Below, one piece after another: positions 1 to 6,685 of a stretch of 9,300 nt of DNA. Under the pieces are notes generated by a model. The model saw nothing but the letters and a program-made list of their open reading frames with translations, did no database searches and was not told the DNA's origin. The stretch is from Gammaproteobacteria bacterium (GTDB lineage Bacteria; Pseudomonadota; Gammaproteobacteria; J113). The translations under genes and the position numbers were made by a program. Each line of letters opens with the position of its first letter. The stretch's first letter is position 1. The DNA lies in the NCBI GenBank assembly GCA_003694425.1, contig RFJX01000109.1, forward strand, positions 1 to 9,300, written 5' to 3'.

Positions 1-1058
1 CAGTAGATCCCCTGTTCGATCTCGATCCCCATCACCTGCAACGGCTGCGGCGCCTCCACCCCCTCGCGCCCTCCGGCACGCACCCGCACCCCCTGGTCCC
101 GCTCCATCACGTTGGGCAGGAACAGGGAGCAGTCCAGCCGGTGCATCACCACCTGGCCGCACTCCCCCTCGGCCACCGGGAGGATCAGCCGCTCGGCATC
201 GTCCAGGGCCGGGTCCAGGCTCACCAGCTGCAGCAGCATGCGGCCGTCGTCGGGCGGGAAGTAACGGGGCGGCTCGCCGTCGGGACGGTGCGGCGCGGCC
301 TCATGGCAGACTCCGAACAGGCTGTTGCCGTAGCCGCTGAGGAGCCGGGCATTGGGGAAGTATTCACCCAGTGCCTGCAACGGTTGCGGTTCCACCGGCA
401 TCCCCCCCAGGTAGATGAAGCCGATCCGCTCGCGCACCTGCTCTTCCAGACCGGAGGCGAGTTCCAGCAGCACCACGGGGGTGGCGAACAGGAAGCGCAC
501 CGAGGGCTGCTGGTGGAGGATGCGCCGTGCCTGCTCCAGGAGATGGCCGAGATAGCGCCGGCGCATCAGGGTCCCCGGCGCCAGGGTGCGGTACCAGCGG
601 GGGTCGAAGTCGATGCTGAAGCAGTCGCAGCCGGTGCTCTCCCTGGCGATGCGCCGGGCCGCCCGTCCGATCAGGTGCGGGCCGCCCGGTCCCAGCCAGA
701 GCCAGCGCCCCTCCTCGGATTCACGCCGCCAGCCGGTGGCGTGGAAGAAGGGGTGTACGAAGGCGGCCTCGAACTCCGCCTCCAGAAAGACCACGCTGCA
801 GGGAGGGCCGGAGGTCCCGCCGGTCTCGCCCAGCAGCATCTGCCGCCCCCCCTGCAACATCGCCCGCGGCACGAAGTGCTCCAGCGGGTGGCGGCGCAGC
901 AGCTCCAGGTCGAAGGGCCCGAGCAGGGCCAGATCGTCCACCGTCCGGACCTCGCGACGGAGGTCGATCCCCAGCTCCCGCTGGCGTTGCAGCCAGTAGG
1001 GCGATCCCCACTCGGAGTCCAGGTGCAGTTCCAGCACGGGTTCAAGCCACCGGCTCAT
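1..1058 (-). CDS. PaaK/LuxE-type adenylate-forming acyl ligase (3' end missing)
   Basis: The frame is open from an ATG to the left edge, giving 352 residues with no stop, so the C-terminus lies outside the window. The start is well supported: GGAGGT sits 5 bases upstream, inside the end of the exporter gene, which it overlaps by 17 bases. The N-terminus (WGSPYWLQRQRELGID, residues 17-32, then DDLALLGPFDLELLRRHP) resembles the lead-in of phenylacetate-CoA ligase and LuxE acyl-protein synthetase proteins. The likely P-loop equivalent is GETGGTSGPP (77-86). YLGGMPVEP (216-224) and GYGNSLFG (242-249) fall where the family has its central beta-strand and Y-G-x-T-E motif. HRLDCSLFLPNVMERD (306-321) occupies the place of the hinge R/D region. 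Such enzymes activate a carboxylate as acyl-adenylate and pass it to CoA or a protein. The usual Glu of YGxTE is absent, so the chemistry may differ. Substrate is unknown; the neighbours suggest a fatty or aryl acid. Confidence 0.72.
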   Translation of the reverse strand, partial: MSRWLEPVLELHLDSEWGSPYWLQRQRELGIDLRREVRTVDDLALLGPFDLELLRRHPLEHFVPRAMLQGGRQMLLGETGGTSGPPCSVVFLEAEFEAAFVHPFFHATGWRRESEEGRWLWLGPGGPHLIGRAARRIARESTGCDCFSIDFDPRWYRTLAPGTLMRRRYLGHLLEQARRILHQQPSVRFLFATPVVLLELASGLEEQVRERIGFIYLGGMPVEPQPLQALGEYFPNARLLSGYGNSLFGVCHEAAPHRPDGEPPRYFPPDDGRMLLQLVSLDPALDDAERLILPVAEGECGQVVMHRLDCSLFLPNVMERDQGVRVRAGGREGVEAPQPLQVMGIEIEQGIY

Positions 1059-3087
1059 GGCGTACCTCCAGCAGATGCAGAAAACCGGGCAACAGGTAGA
1101 CGTCGCAGAGCCAGGCGCTGGCCACCGCCAGCACCGAGAGCAGGCCGAACTGGCGCACCGGCGTGAGATCCGACAGGAACAGGGTGGTGAAGGCCACGGC
1201 GATGGTGACCGAGGTCATCCACAGGGCCGGTCCCACCCGCCTCAGCGCCGCATCGAGTGAGCCCTGCTCGCGGCCGGCCCACAGCAGGTAGACGGTGTCA
1301 TCGACGATCACGCCGAGCATGATGGCGGCGACGAACAGGTTGATGCTGTTGAGCGGGATCCGCAGCAGGGCCATGGCCCCGGCCGTGAGGGCCAGCGGGA
1401 TCAGGTTGGCGGCGCAGGCCAGCAGCAGGGAGCCGGGGGTGCGCACCAGCAGGAACAGCACCAGGCTCATGCCCAGCACCACCAGCGGGAAGGCGCGACC
1501 CTGGGTGCGCAGCAGCCGGTCCTGCGAGGCCAGGATCAGTGGCAGCAGGCCGCTCGTCTCCAGTTCCAGGGCGCCCGTCTCTCCGGCCTGCCAGGCCTCC
1601 CGTACCGACCGCTCGACCGCGAGATAGCCATCGCCGCCAACTTCCCGGAAGTGCAGGGTCAGGCGCAGGCTGCGTCCATCGTCCGAGAGAAAGGCATCAC
1701 GTAGCTGCCGGCCGGGACCATCTACAATGTCGGACAATTGCCGCCAGCCGGCCCCCGGCAGGACCGTGGTGAGCCGAGGCAGCCGGGCCAGGCGCTGCAG
1801 GAAGCGGCCGATGCGCGCACCGTTTTCGGGATCGGTCAGCCGTCCTTCGCGCGCCGTGATCACGGCATCGATGACGAACAGGCCGCAGAGCCGGTGCTCG
1901 ATGTAGTCATAGCCACGAGTAACCGGGGAGTCCTCCGGAAAGAAATTCAGCGCGTCCGGATCGGTCTGCAACCGCGGCAGGGCGAACAGCGATGCGGCGG
2001 TAGCCAGCAGCAGGCCCAACCCCACCAGTTGACGGCTGAGGGGGCCACTGGCCGGTGGCCTCGCCACCAGCGGGGGCAGCGTCCAGCCGCCCCGCAGCAG
2101 ACGATAGGCGGCCGGCATGAACAGCAGCACCAGGGCGAAGGTGACCCCGATCCCGACCGGCAGCACCGCCCCGGCCTGGTACAGGGCCCGCTGCGGGGCC
2201 AGCAGCAGGGTGAGACTGCCCAGCAGGGTGGTGAGCATGGCGATCAGCGCCGGGCGCAGCAGGCGGGGCAGGACCTCGGGCAGCTCCCGTTCCCGCCCGC
2301 CGTGGCCGGAGAAGAGGTGGATGGCGAGGGTCACCGCCACGCAGAACAGCAGCGGGAAGACCACCAGCATCGGCAGATTGAGCGAATAGCCCAGCAGGCC
2401 GGCCCAGATCAGCGTGTACCACAGGCCCAGGCCACTGGCCGCCAGCACCGCCACACTCGCCTGCCAGCTGCGCAGGAACAGGAGCATCAGGAGCATCGAG
2501 ACCAGCACCAGGGCGGTGACCACCCGCGACAGGTCGCGCCCGATGGCCTCGCCCAGATAATTGCCGAGGAAGACCGGGCCGGCGAAGCGGCATTCGAGCC
2601 CCAGGTTGCGGCAGCCCTCCTGCAGGTTGTCCAGAATGCGCCGCTCGGCCTCTACCTGTCCATCGTGGAACAGCAGGAGCAGCCCGGTGGTCTTCCCGTC
2701 CGGCGAACGCAGCCCCCGGCGCAGGGGGTCTTCCGTTCCCGGTCGGCGTGGATCGACCCCCGCCAGCAGGTCCGTGCCAACGGGGTCGAAGACCGCGTGC
2801 ACCGCTGGCTCCTGGCGCAGCGCCGCCACCAGGTCGAGATAGCCGCGCAGGTGCTCGGGTGTCAGGCCAGTGGTGGGAAAGGCGATGAGCAGGAAGCGGT
2901 CCTCACCGAAGCGCTGTACCATCTTCTGATAGCGCTGGTAGGCCGGACCGGAGGGATCGACCCAGGCATCGATGCGGTTCTCCACCTGCAGCCGCATGAA
3001 GCCGCTGCCCAGGAGGGCCAGCAGCAGCGGGACCCAGAACAGCATCTGGTAGTGGCTGCGCAGGAGCAAAGGAAGACGCTCTGCCAT
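1042..3087 (-). CDS. MMPL/RND-family lipid-type exporter
   Basis: A 681-aa inner-membrane protein with the duplicated RND layout. There is one helix near residues 14-33, a large extracytoplasmic domain (about 34-187), five helices (about 189-330), helix 7 (353-370), a second extracytoplasmic domain (about 371-530) and five final helices (about 532-672). This matches MMPL/COG1033-like exporters, which use proton motive force to move lipids or other hydrophobic molecules. Helix 10 keeps the acidic motif GVIVDDTVY (Asp596, Asp597), expected for proton coupling. The matching segment of helix 4 (FCVAVTLAIHL, 248-258) has no Asp. The open frame extends further upstream, but that part overlaps the reductase gene and looks non-coding. 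ATG at 3087 is chosen because GGAGGT lies 9 bases before it; an ATG at 3096 abuts that site. The start shares one base with the reductase stop (TGATG), implying translational coupling. The cargo is unknown; flanking acyl reductase and ligase genes point to a lipid. Confidence 0.88.
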   Translation of the reverse strand: MAERLPLLLRSHYQMLFWVPLLLALLGSGFMRLQVENRIDAWVDPSGPAYQRYQKMVQRFGEDRFLLIAFPTTGLTPEHLRGYLDLVAALRQEPAVHAVFDPVGTDLLAGVDPRRPGTEDPLRRGLRSPDGKTTGLLLLFHDGQVEAERRILDNLQEGCRNLGLECRFAGPVFLGNYLGEAIGRDLSRVVTALVLVSMLLMLLFLRSWQASVAVLAASGLGLWYTLIWAGLLGYSLNLPMLVVFPLLFCVAVTLAIHLFSGHGGRERELPEVLPRLLRPALIAMLTTLLGSLTLLLAPQRALYQAGAVLPVGIGVTFALVLLFMPAAYRLLRGGWTLPPLVARPPASGPLSRQLVGLGLLLATAASLFALPRLQTDPDALNFFPEDSPVTRGYDYIEHRLCGLFVIDAVITAREGRLTDPENGARIGRFLQRLARLPRLTTVLPGAGWRQLSDIVDGPGRQLRDAFLSDDGRSLRLTLHFREVGGDGYLAVERSVREAWQAGETGALELETSGLLPLILASQDRLLRTQGRAFPLVVLGMSLVLFLLVRTPGSLLLACAANLIPLALTAGAMALLRIPLNSINLFVAAIMLGVIVDDTVYLLWAGREQGSLDAALRRVGPALWMTSVTIAVAFTTLFLSDLTPVRQFGLLSVLAVASAWLCDVYLLPGFLHLLEVRHEPVA
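1064..1069 (-). promoter_or_regulatory. Ribosome binding site of the PaaK/LuxE-type ligase
   Basis: GGAGGT on the minus strand, 5 bases before ATG 1058 and inside the exporter coding sequence. It confirms the 17-base gene overlap. Confidence 0.75.
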
Positions 3088-4589
3088 CAGGCGCATACCT
3101 CCTCCAGTACCCGCTGCTCCAGGTGGCGGCAGTGGTCGTCGAACAGGAAGCCGAACTTGAGCGCCGCCTCCTTGTCGCCATTGATCCGGACCCTCCCGGC
3201 GAAGAAGGCGCGCCGGATCTCCTCCTCGCCCCGGACGATGGCCTCGAACAGCGGGCGATCCAGGCGGTAGCAGAAGTCCCACTCCCGCTCGTCGGGGTCA
3301 CAGTAACGGACCTCGCCACCTCGGAAATGGAGAATGCGGTCGAAGGGCGGGATGTCCTCCACCAGAAAACGCGCCCGGCAGTCGATGAAGCGGATCCGCT
3401 CCAGGAAGCTGTGCCCCACGCGGCGGTCGAGCAGGCAGTGAAAGTAATCCTCCGGCCCCCGCACCTGCAGCAACTCCATGGCCTGTGACCCCAGACCTGC
3501 CCGATCATCCTCCAGCAAGCGGCGGAACTGCCGTGCCAGCCTTCCGGGGTCCACCGGCCAGCCTGCCGCCTTTTCGCAGTCGGGGAAACGGGGTGACCCA
3601 CGCAGGTAGGGCAGATAACTCGCGGTGGCGCGCCGGAAGTTGCGCTCGATCGGTGTCATCTCCCGCTCCCGCCAGGCCGCTGCGTCGACCAGTCGGATGC
3701 CGGTGATTCCCATCGCCCGGCTGAATTCGTGCCGCAGCCGCTCCAGGGTGTAGTCCTGGCCAAGTATGGTGCGACTGCTCAGGCCGGGCCGGGGCCGGTC
3801 GAGGGATGCGGCAATCCCCTCGACCACCTGATCGATGGAGACGAGATTGACCGTCAGACCGGGGTCCCCCTCGACCCGCATCGGGAGATGGAGCCCGGTC
3901 TCCCCCTCCTCCACGCCCCAGCAGGCCATGCGACCGGGGTCGCGCCGCCAGCAGCAGCGCAGGAAATGGAGCGCCTTGAGGAAGGTATAGACGGTGCTCG
4001 CCCCCTGGTTGAGCCCCAGGGGATGGCCGCCGACAACGATCGAGGGCCGGTGGATACGCAGCACCTCACCCGCCCGGTGTACCTGTCGCAGATGGAGTTC
4101 GGCTGCGAACTTCGAGGCCTCGTAGGGATTATGGAATCCCTGCCCGCGATCGAGCGCCTCCTGATCGAAGGTCCCGCTGGCGTCCCCGGCGACGAATGCG
4201 GTGCTCACATGGTGGAACTGGCCGGCGTCCAGCGCACGCGACAGGGCATGGACGTTGCGGGTGCCCTCCAGATTGTGCCGCTGCGCCTCGTCGGCCAGAT
4301 GAGATCCGAATCGGGTCAGGCCGGCGCAGTGGATGACGGCGGCCACCCCTTCACGGGCGAGCCGCCGCCGGACTGCGGCCTCCAGGCCACAGTCGGGCAG
4401 GGTAATGTCACCCTCGAACGCCTCCACCACCCCGGGTTCGCGGCCCAGGGGGCCGAGGGCCTGCGCCAGACGCGCCCTCATCCCCTCCTGTCTGCCACGG
4501 ACGAGAGTGGTGACCCGGTAACCCCGATCCAGCAGGTGGTGGCAGAGATGGCGGCCCAGATAGCCGGTGGCACCTGTCAGCAGGATCAT
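3087..4589 (-). CDS. Fatty acyl/thioester reductase-like extended SDR fused to an SCP2-like domain
   Basis: A 500-aa protein. Residues 1-360 form an extended short-chain dehydrogenase/reductase of the NAD_binding_4 (male-sterility/thioester reductase) kind: NAD(P)-binding LLTGATGYLG (3-12), VIHCAG (85-90), HVSTAFVAG (127-135) with likely catalytic Ser129, and NPYEASK (154-160) with Tyr156 and Lys160. Members of this family reduce acyl-CoA or acyl-carrier thioesters to aldehydes or alcohols, or act on sugars and sterols. Residues about 375-500 look like an SCP2 sterol/lipid-carrier domain, ending in the typical GRVRINGDKEAALKF (465-479). The SCP2 call rests on motif resemblance. Start: ATG at 4589 has GGA six bases upstream and begins directly at the Rossmann fold; ATG at 4601 is in frame but has no ribosome site, and upstream sequence shows no homology. 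This is the first gene of the three-gene operon, preceded by a sigma-54-like element. Substrate is unproven. Confidence 0.85.
   Translation of the reverse strand: MILLTGATGYLGRHLCHHLLDRGYRVTTLVRGRQEGMRARLAQALGPLGREPGVVEAFEGDITLPDCGLEAAVRRRLAREGVAAVIHCAGLTRFGSHLADEAQRHNLEGTRNVHALSRALDAGQFHHVSTAFVAGDASGTFDQEALDRGQGFHNPYEASKFAAELHLRQVHRAGEVLRIHRPSIVVGGHPLGLNQGASTVYTFLKALHFLRCCWRRDPGRMACWGVEEGETGLHLPMRVEGDPGLTVNLVSIDQVVEGIAASLDRPRPGLSSRTILGQDYTLERLRHEFSRAMGITGIRLVDAAAWREREMTPIERNFRRATASYLPYLRGSPRFPDCEKAAGWPVDPGRLARQFRRLLEDDRAGLGSQAMELLQVRGPEDYFHCLLDRRVGHSFLERIRFIDCRARFLVEDIPPFDRILHFRGGEVRYCDPDEREWDFCYRLDRPLFEAIVRGEEEIRRAFFAGRVRINGDKEAALKFGFLFDDHCRHLEQRVLEEVCA
3097..3102 (-). promoter_or_regulatory. 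Ribosome binding site deciding the exporter start
   Basis: GGAGGT on the minus strand within the last codons of the reductase gene. It is 9 bases from ATG 3087 and 0 bases from ATG 3096, so it selects 3087. Confidence 0.7.
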
Positions 4590-4613
4590 TTCTCTTCCCA
4601 TGCCGCTGCATGA

Positions 4614-4628
4614 GCGATGATCGTGCCA
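4614..4628 (-). promoter_or_regulatory. Sigma-54-like -24/-12 promoter element
   Basis: On the minus strand the sequence reads TGGCACG-ATCA-TCGC, compared with the sigma-54 consensus TGGCACG-N4-TTGC. All seven bases of the -24 block match, the spacing is exact, and only one base of the -12 block differs. The predicted transcript would start near 4602. That leaves a leader of about 12 bases carrying GGAAGAG before ATG 4589, and it would exclude the in-frame ATG at 4601 as a usable start. The match is seen directly; its use as a promoter is inferred. If real, the lipid-type operon would need an enhancer-binding activator. Confidence 0.45.
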
Positions 4629-4693
4629 ATTCAGATTCTTTTGCAGTTTCAGACAGTTGGCTTGGTCTCGTGGGCACCGGGGCCAGGTGCATT

Positions 4694-4720
4694 CTGCAGA
4701 TCCTGCAGGGATTGTCTGCA
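4694..4720. repeat. CTGCA repeat cluster, possible activator site
   Basis: CTGCA occurs at 4694, 4703 and 4716 within 27 bases, including the two palindromes CTGCAG and CCTGCAGG. The cluster lies roughly 90-118 bases upstream of the start site predicted from the sigma-54-like element. Enhancer-binding proteins usually bind at about that distance. There is no known consensus match, so assignment as an activator site is speculative; it may be chance. Confidence 0.25.
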
Positions 4721-4907
4721 AGAAAGGTAGGGTTCGTGTCTTCTCCGGATCGGACCAGCCGGCAGACGTGGCTGTCCAGATCAACGATGGATCAGAGATC
4801 CCCCTGGCACCGACTTCGCCCCGGCCGCTCCATGACAACTTGAGGGCATCAGTGACGACCCGGCTGCACGGTCGGCACCTTCAACGCCTCTCCCCCGGCC
4901 ACTTCGG

Positions 4908-6293
4908 TCACGGCAGGTATAGCCAGACACTCCACCCCTTCCCGTGTGGGTTGAGCGGACCGATGTAGCTGCGCTGTCCCTGCTGCTGCGGTGCCGTCTC
5001 GACCACTAGGCGCAGGGGGAAGGGGTGTCCGGCCGGCAGGCCCGCCTCGGCCCGGTCGAGGGCGTACTCGTAGACCCGGTGCGGGGAGAGGGAGCTGGCG
5101 CCGCGGCTGCTGGTGAACAGGCCGCACTCGTTGAGCCGGAACCCCTTCCAGCGCTCCTCCTTGGAGAAGCCGCCGGGCAGGGGCGGATCGGGCCACTTGA
5201 GCGGGCTGATCCGGCAACCGGAGTTGGCGTAGCCCTGGCCATAGACGAACTGGTACGCCTCCTCGAGCCAGGGCGAGAGGCCTTCGTGCCAGATCACCTG
5301 CAGGCTGCTGTAGTTGTGCTGCTGTGTCTCTTCGGGCACCGACAGGGCCAGATAGAGCCGCTCCCGGTCCGCAAGGAGCCGCACCAAGATCCGGGTCCTG
5401 CGCACCGGGAGCTCCAGCGCCCCCTGCCACTCCTGTGCATCGACGGAGCCGTCGATGGCGGGCGGCTGCTTTGCCGCCGGCACCGGGAGTACGCTGACGC
5501 CCTCCGGTACCGGCCGCAGCTCCGCCAGGCGCAGCCGCAAGCGCCGGATCAGCCCCTCCTCGGGGAAGGGCTGGCCCTTGTCCAGCAGGAATGCGTGGTC
5601 CCGGCTGGCCTTCGCCCGCTGGTAGCTGGGTCGCCGGATCTTGCACAGCAGGGCCTGCTTCAGGGCCCGGTTCAGGGCCTGGCGATCGGCCGACTGCGCC
5701 AGTTTCCCCGATCCGGCCAGGAGCGGGGCGCAGGGCGAAGGTTCGGCCTTCACCTGCTCGACGAATTCGGCATAGGTGACCTTGCCGGCAACCGGGCCCT
5801 TCTCCCCACCCTGCGCCACGGTGGAGGTGGCGCCGTCCCGGTGAAGCTGGAAGTAGGTAGCGGCGACCAGACACAGGAGGGTGATCACGACCCAGAGGAT
5901 AAGGAACCCGCTGCCCGGGCGTCCTCCCCGTCCGCGGCTGGGGGTGGATACGGCCTCGCTGTCTGGCCTCTTCGGCTCCATCCACTCCCGGTCCCGCTTC
6001 CAGAGCAGTCCGGTCCGGAGCTCACCGCGCTCCGCCATCCGGATGATGCGGTTTGCATTGGCATAGGCGCCGGCGATACCACCCAGCATCGCGAGGCCGA
6101 AGATTGCCGCGGCAATCACGTCGATGGGGCGTGCGGTGCCGCCGGTGAAGAGATGCCCGAACATCCCGAACCAGCCGGCGGCCAGGATACAGGCCACCAA
6201 GGGCAGGAACCATTGCCGGGCGACGCGCATGACCCGTGCCACCTGCCGTGGATCGGGCGCCTCGTCTGTCGCTTTCCCATGTGGATGGTCCAT
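4908..6293 (-). CDS. Three-helix membrane protein with periplasmic CBM9/DOMON-like domain
   Basis: A 461-aa protein of unknown function. Predicted membrane helices are at about 28-48, 57-79 and 129-149. Basic residues before helix 1 and between helices 2 and 3 (NRIIRMAERGELR, then KRDREW) suggest a cytoplasmic N-terminus and a periplasmic C-terminus. Residues about 150-265 are a charged, partly helical linker. PPAIDGSVDAQEWQGA (277-292), then VRLLADRERLYLALSV (304-319), closely follow the opening of CBM9-type/DOMON-like beta-sandwich domains (ID-G-x-x-D-x-x-E-W, then D-x-x-x-L-Y-L-A). Relatives bind carbohydrate or, in the ethylbenzene dehydrogenase gamma group, heme b; ligand here is unknown. 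Four Cys lie in the periplasmic part (188, 217, 360, 390). The start is uncertain: ATG 6293 has GGGG five bases upstream, TTG 6323 would add ten residues, and ATG 6230 (MRVARQ, with AGGTGG eight bases before) would remove 21. It may belong to the redox operon upstream. Confidence 0.7.
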   Translation of the reverse strand: MDHPHGKATDEAPDPRQVARVMRVARQWFLPLVACILAAGWFGMFGHLFTGGTARPIDVIAAAIFGLAMLGGIAGAYANANRIIRMAERGELRTGLLWKRDREWMEPKRPDSEAVSTPSRGRGGRPGSGFLILWVVITLLCLVAATYFQLHRDGATSTVAQGGEKGPVAGKVTYAEFVEQVKAEPSPCAPLLAGSGKLAQSADRQALNRALKQALLCKIRRPSYQRAKASRDHAFLLDKGQPFPEEGLIRRLRLRLAELRPVPEGVSVLPVPAAKQPPAIDGSVDAQEWQGALELPVRRTRILVRLLADRERLYLALSVPEETQQHNYSSLQVIWHEGLSPWLEEAYQFVYGQGYANSGCRISPLKWPDPPLPGGFSKEERWKGFRLNECGLFTSSRGASSLSPHRVYEYALDRAEAGLPAGHPFPLRLVVETAPQQQGQRSYIGPLNPHGKGWSVWLYLP

Positions 6294-6400
6294 TCCTGCC
6301 CCAGCGTCCGGCAACCGCGTCAACCGATCCCGTTATCGGACACCTGCCGCCGGGACTTTAGGACCTCTGTCCGTCCAGCAGAGGAGGAAAAACGGAGGGA
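6294..6400. other. Short gap between the Rdx gene and the CBM9-like gene
   Basis: About 107 bases. It contains a six-base inverted repeat CCTCTG...CAGAGG (6364-6384, nine-base loop) and a direct repeat GGTTGACGC/GGTTGCCGG on the minus strand near 6308-6324. Neither is followed by a run of T in the direction of transcription, so there is no convincing terminator. No promoter with both boxes is evident. Read-through from the redox operon is possible. Confidence 0.4.
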
Positions 6401-6685
6401 TCAGCGGTCGCTGTGGCCCAGGTCGCGGTCGGGGCAGATCCGGTCGCGCACCAGCTGCTTGAGCTCCTTCGCTTCCGGAAAGCGGCCCGCCTGCTGCCGG
6501 GAGAACAGGGTCTCGCCGTCCAGCCGCACCTCGAAGACGCCGCCGCTGCCGGGGATCAGGGCCACCTCCCCCAGCTCGAGATCGAAGGTCATCAGCAGCT
6601 CCTGTGCCAGCCAGGCCGCCCGCAGGATGAAGCGGCACTGGCTGCAGTACTCGATCTCCAGCCGTGGCGTACGGGATTCAGCCAA
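6401..6685 (-). CDS. SelT/SelW/SelH (Rdx) family protein, CxxC form
   Basis: A 94-aa thioredoxin-fold protein of the usual length for bacterial Rdx proteins. The N-terminal beta-strand leads into EYCSQC (12-17) with redox Cys14 and Cys17, the position of Cys-x-x-Sec in selenoprotein W. Later residues GSGGVFEVRLDGETLFSR (46-63) and GRFPEAKELKQLVRD (67-81) are typical of the family. A Cys replaces selenocysteine, so no Sec insertion is needed. The only plausible start is TTG at 6685, with GGAG four bases before it; no ATG or GTG occurs in frame before the CxxC. It overlaps the end of the HybA-HybB fusion gene by eight bases (TTG start, TGA stop), so the two are coupled. Family members are thiol oxidoreductases of largely unknown substrate. 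Placement suggests a role in thiol or cofactor handling for the redox complex, which is inference. Confidence 0.88.
   Translation of the reverse strand: MAESRTPRLEIEYCSQCRFILRAAWLAQELLMTFDLELGEVALIPGSGGVFEVRLDGETLFSRQQAGRFPEAKELKQLVRDRICPDRDLGHSDR

Larger units (their letters stand above)
4590..4907. other. Intergenic region without a supported gene
   Basis: About 318 bases between the membrane CBM9-like gene and the reductase operon. Short open frames on both strands cross it, but none has a convincing ribosome site or a recognisable product. The sequence is visibly less GC-rich than the genes around it, especially about 4620-4660. I see no U-tract terminator after the upstream gene; the inverted repeat CGACC...GGTCG near 4860-4876 has no run of T. 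The region holds the sigma-54-like element at 4614-4628 and the CTGCA cluster at 4694-4720, listed separately, and is most likely the regulatory region of the reductase-exporter-ligase operon. Confidence 0.7.

Noticed and set aside
1738..3270. A 510-codon plus-strand open frame opposite the exporter
   Set aside because: Low-complexity Gln/Arg-rich translation with no motifs; the opposite strand encodes a clear 12-helix RND protein.
3729..4613. A 294-codon plus-strand open frame opposite the reductase
   Set aside because: No recognisable motifs, and it is fully antisense to a well-supported reductase with intact catalytic residues.
4590..4838. N-terminal extension of the reductase reading frame
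   Set aside because: The extra residues have no homology and lie before the Rossmann strand. The frame contains the sigma-54-like element, and the ATG at 4589 has its own ribosome site.
4610..4968. Small plus-strand open frames in the intergenic region (from 4610 and from 4657)
   Set aside because: No ribosome site or recognisable product. They overlap each other in different frames and the regulatory elements of the opposite operon.
6364..6384. Inverted repeat CCTCTG...CAGAGG as a terminator
   Set aside because: Six-base stem with a nine-base loop and no T run following it on the transcribed strand.
6388..6413. Possible terminator after the Rdx gene (CAGC-GGTC-GCTG on the plus strand, with a T5 run on the minus strand)
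   Set aside because: The stem is only four to five bases and the T run begins about nine bases after it, so it does not fit an intrinsic terminator.
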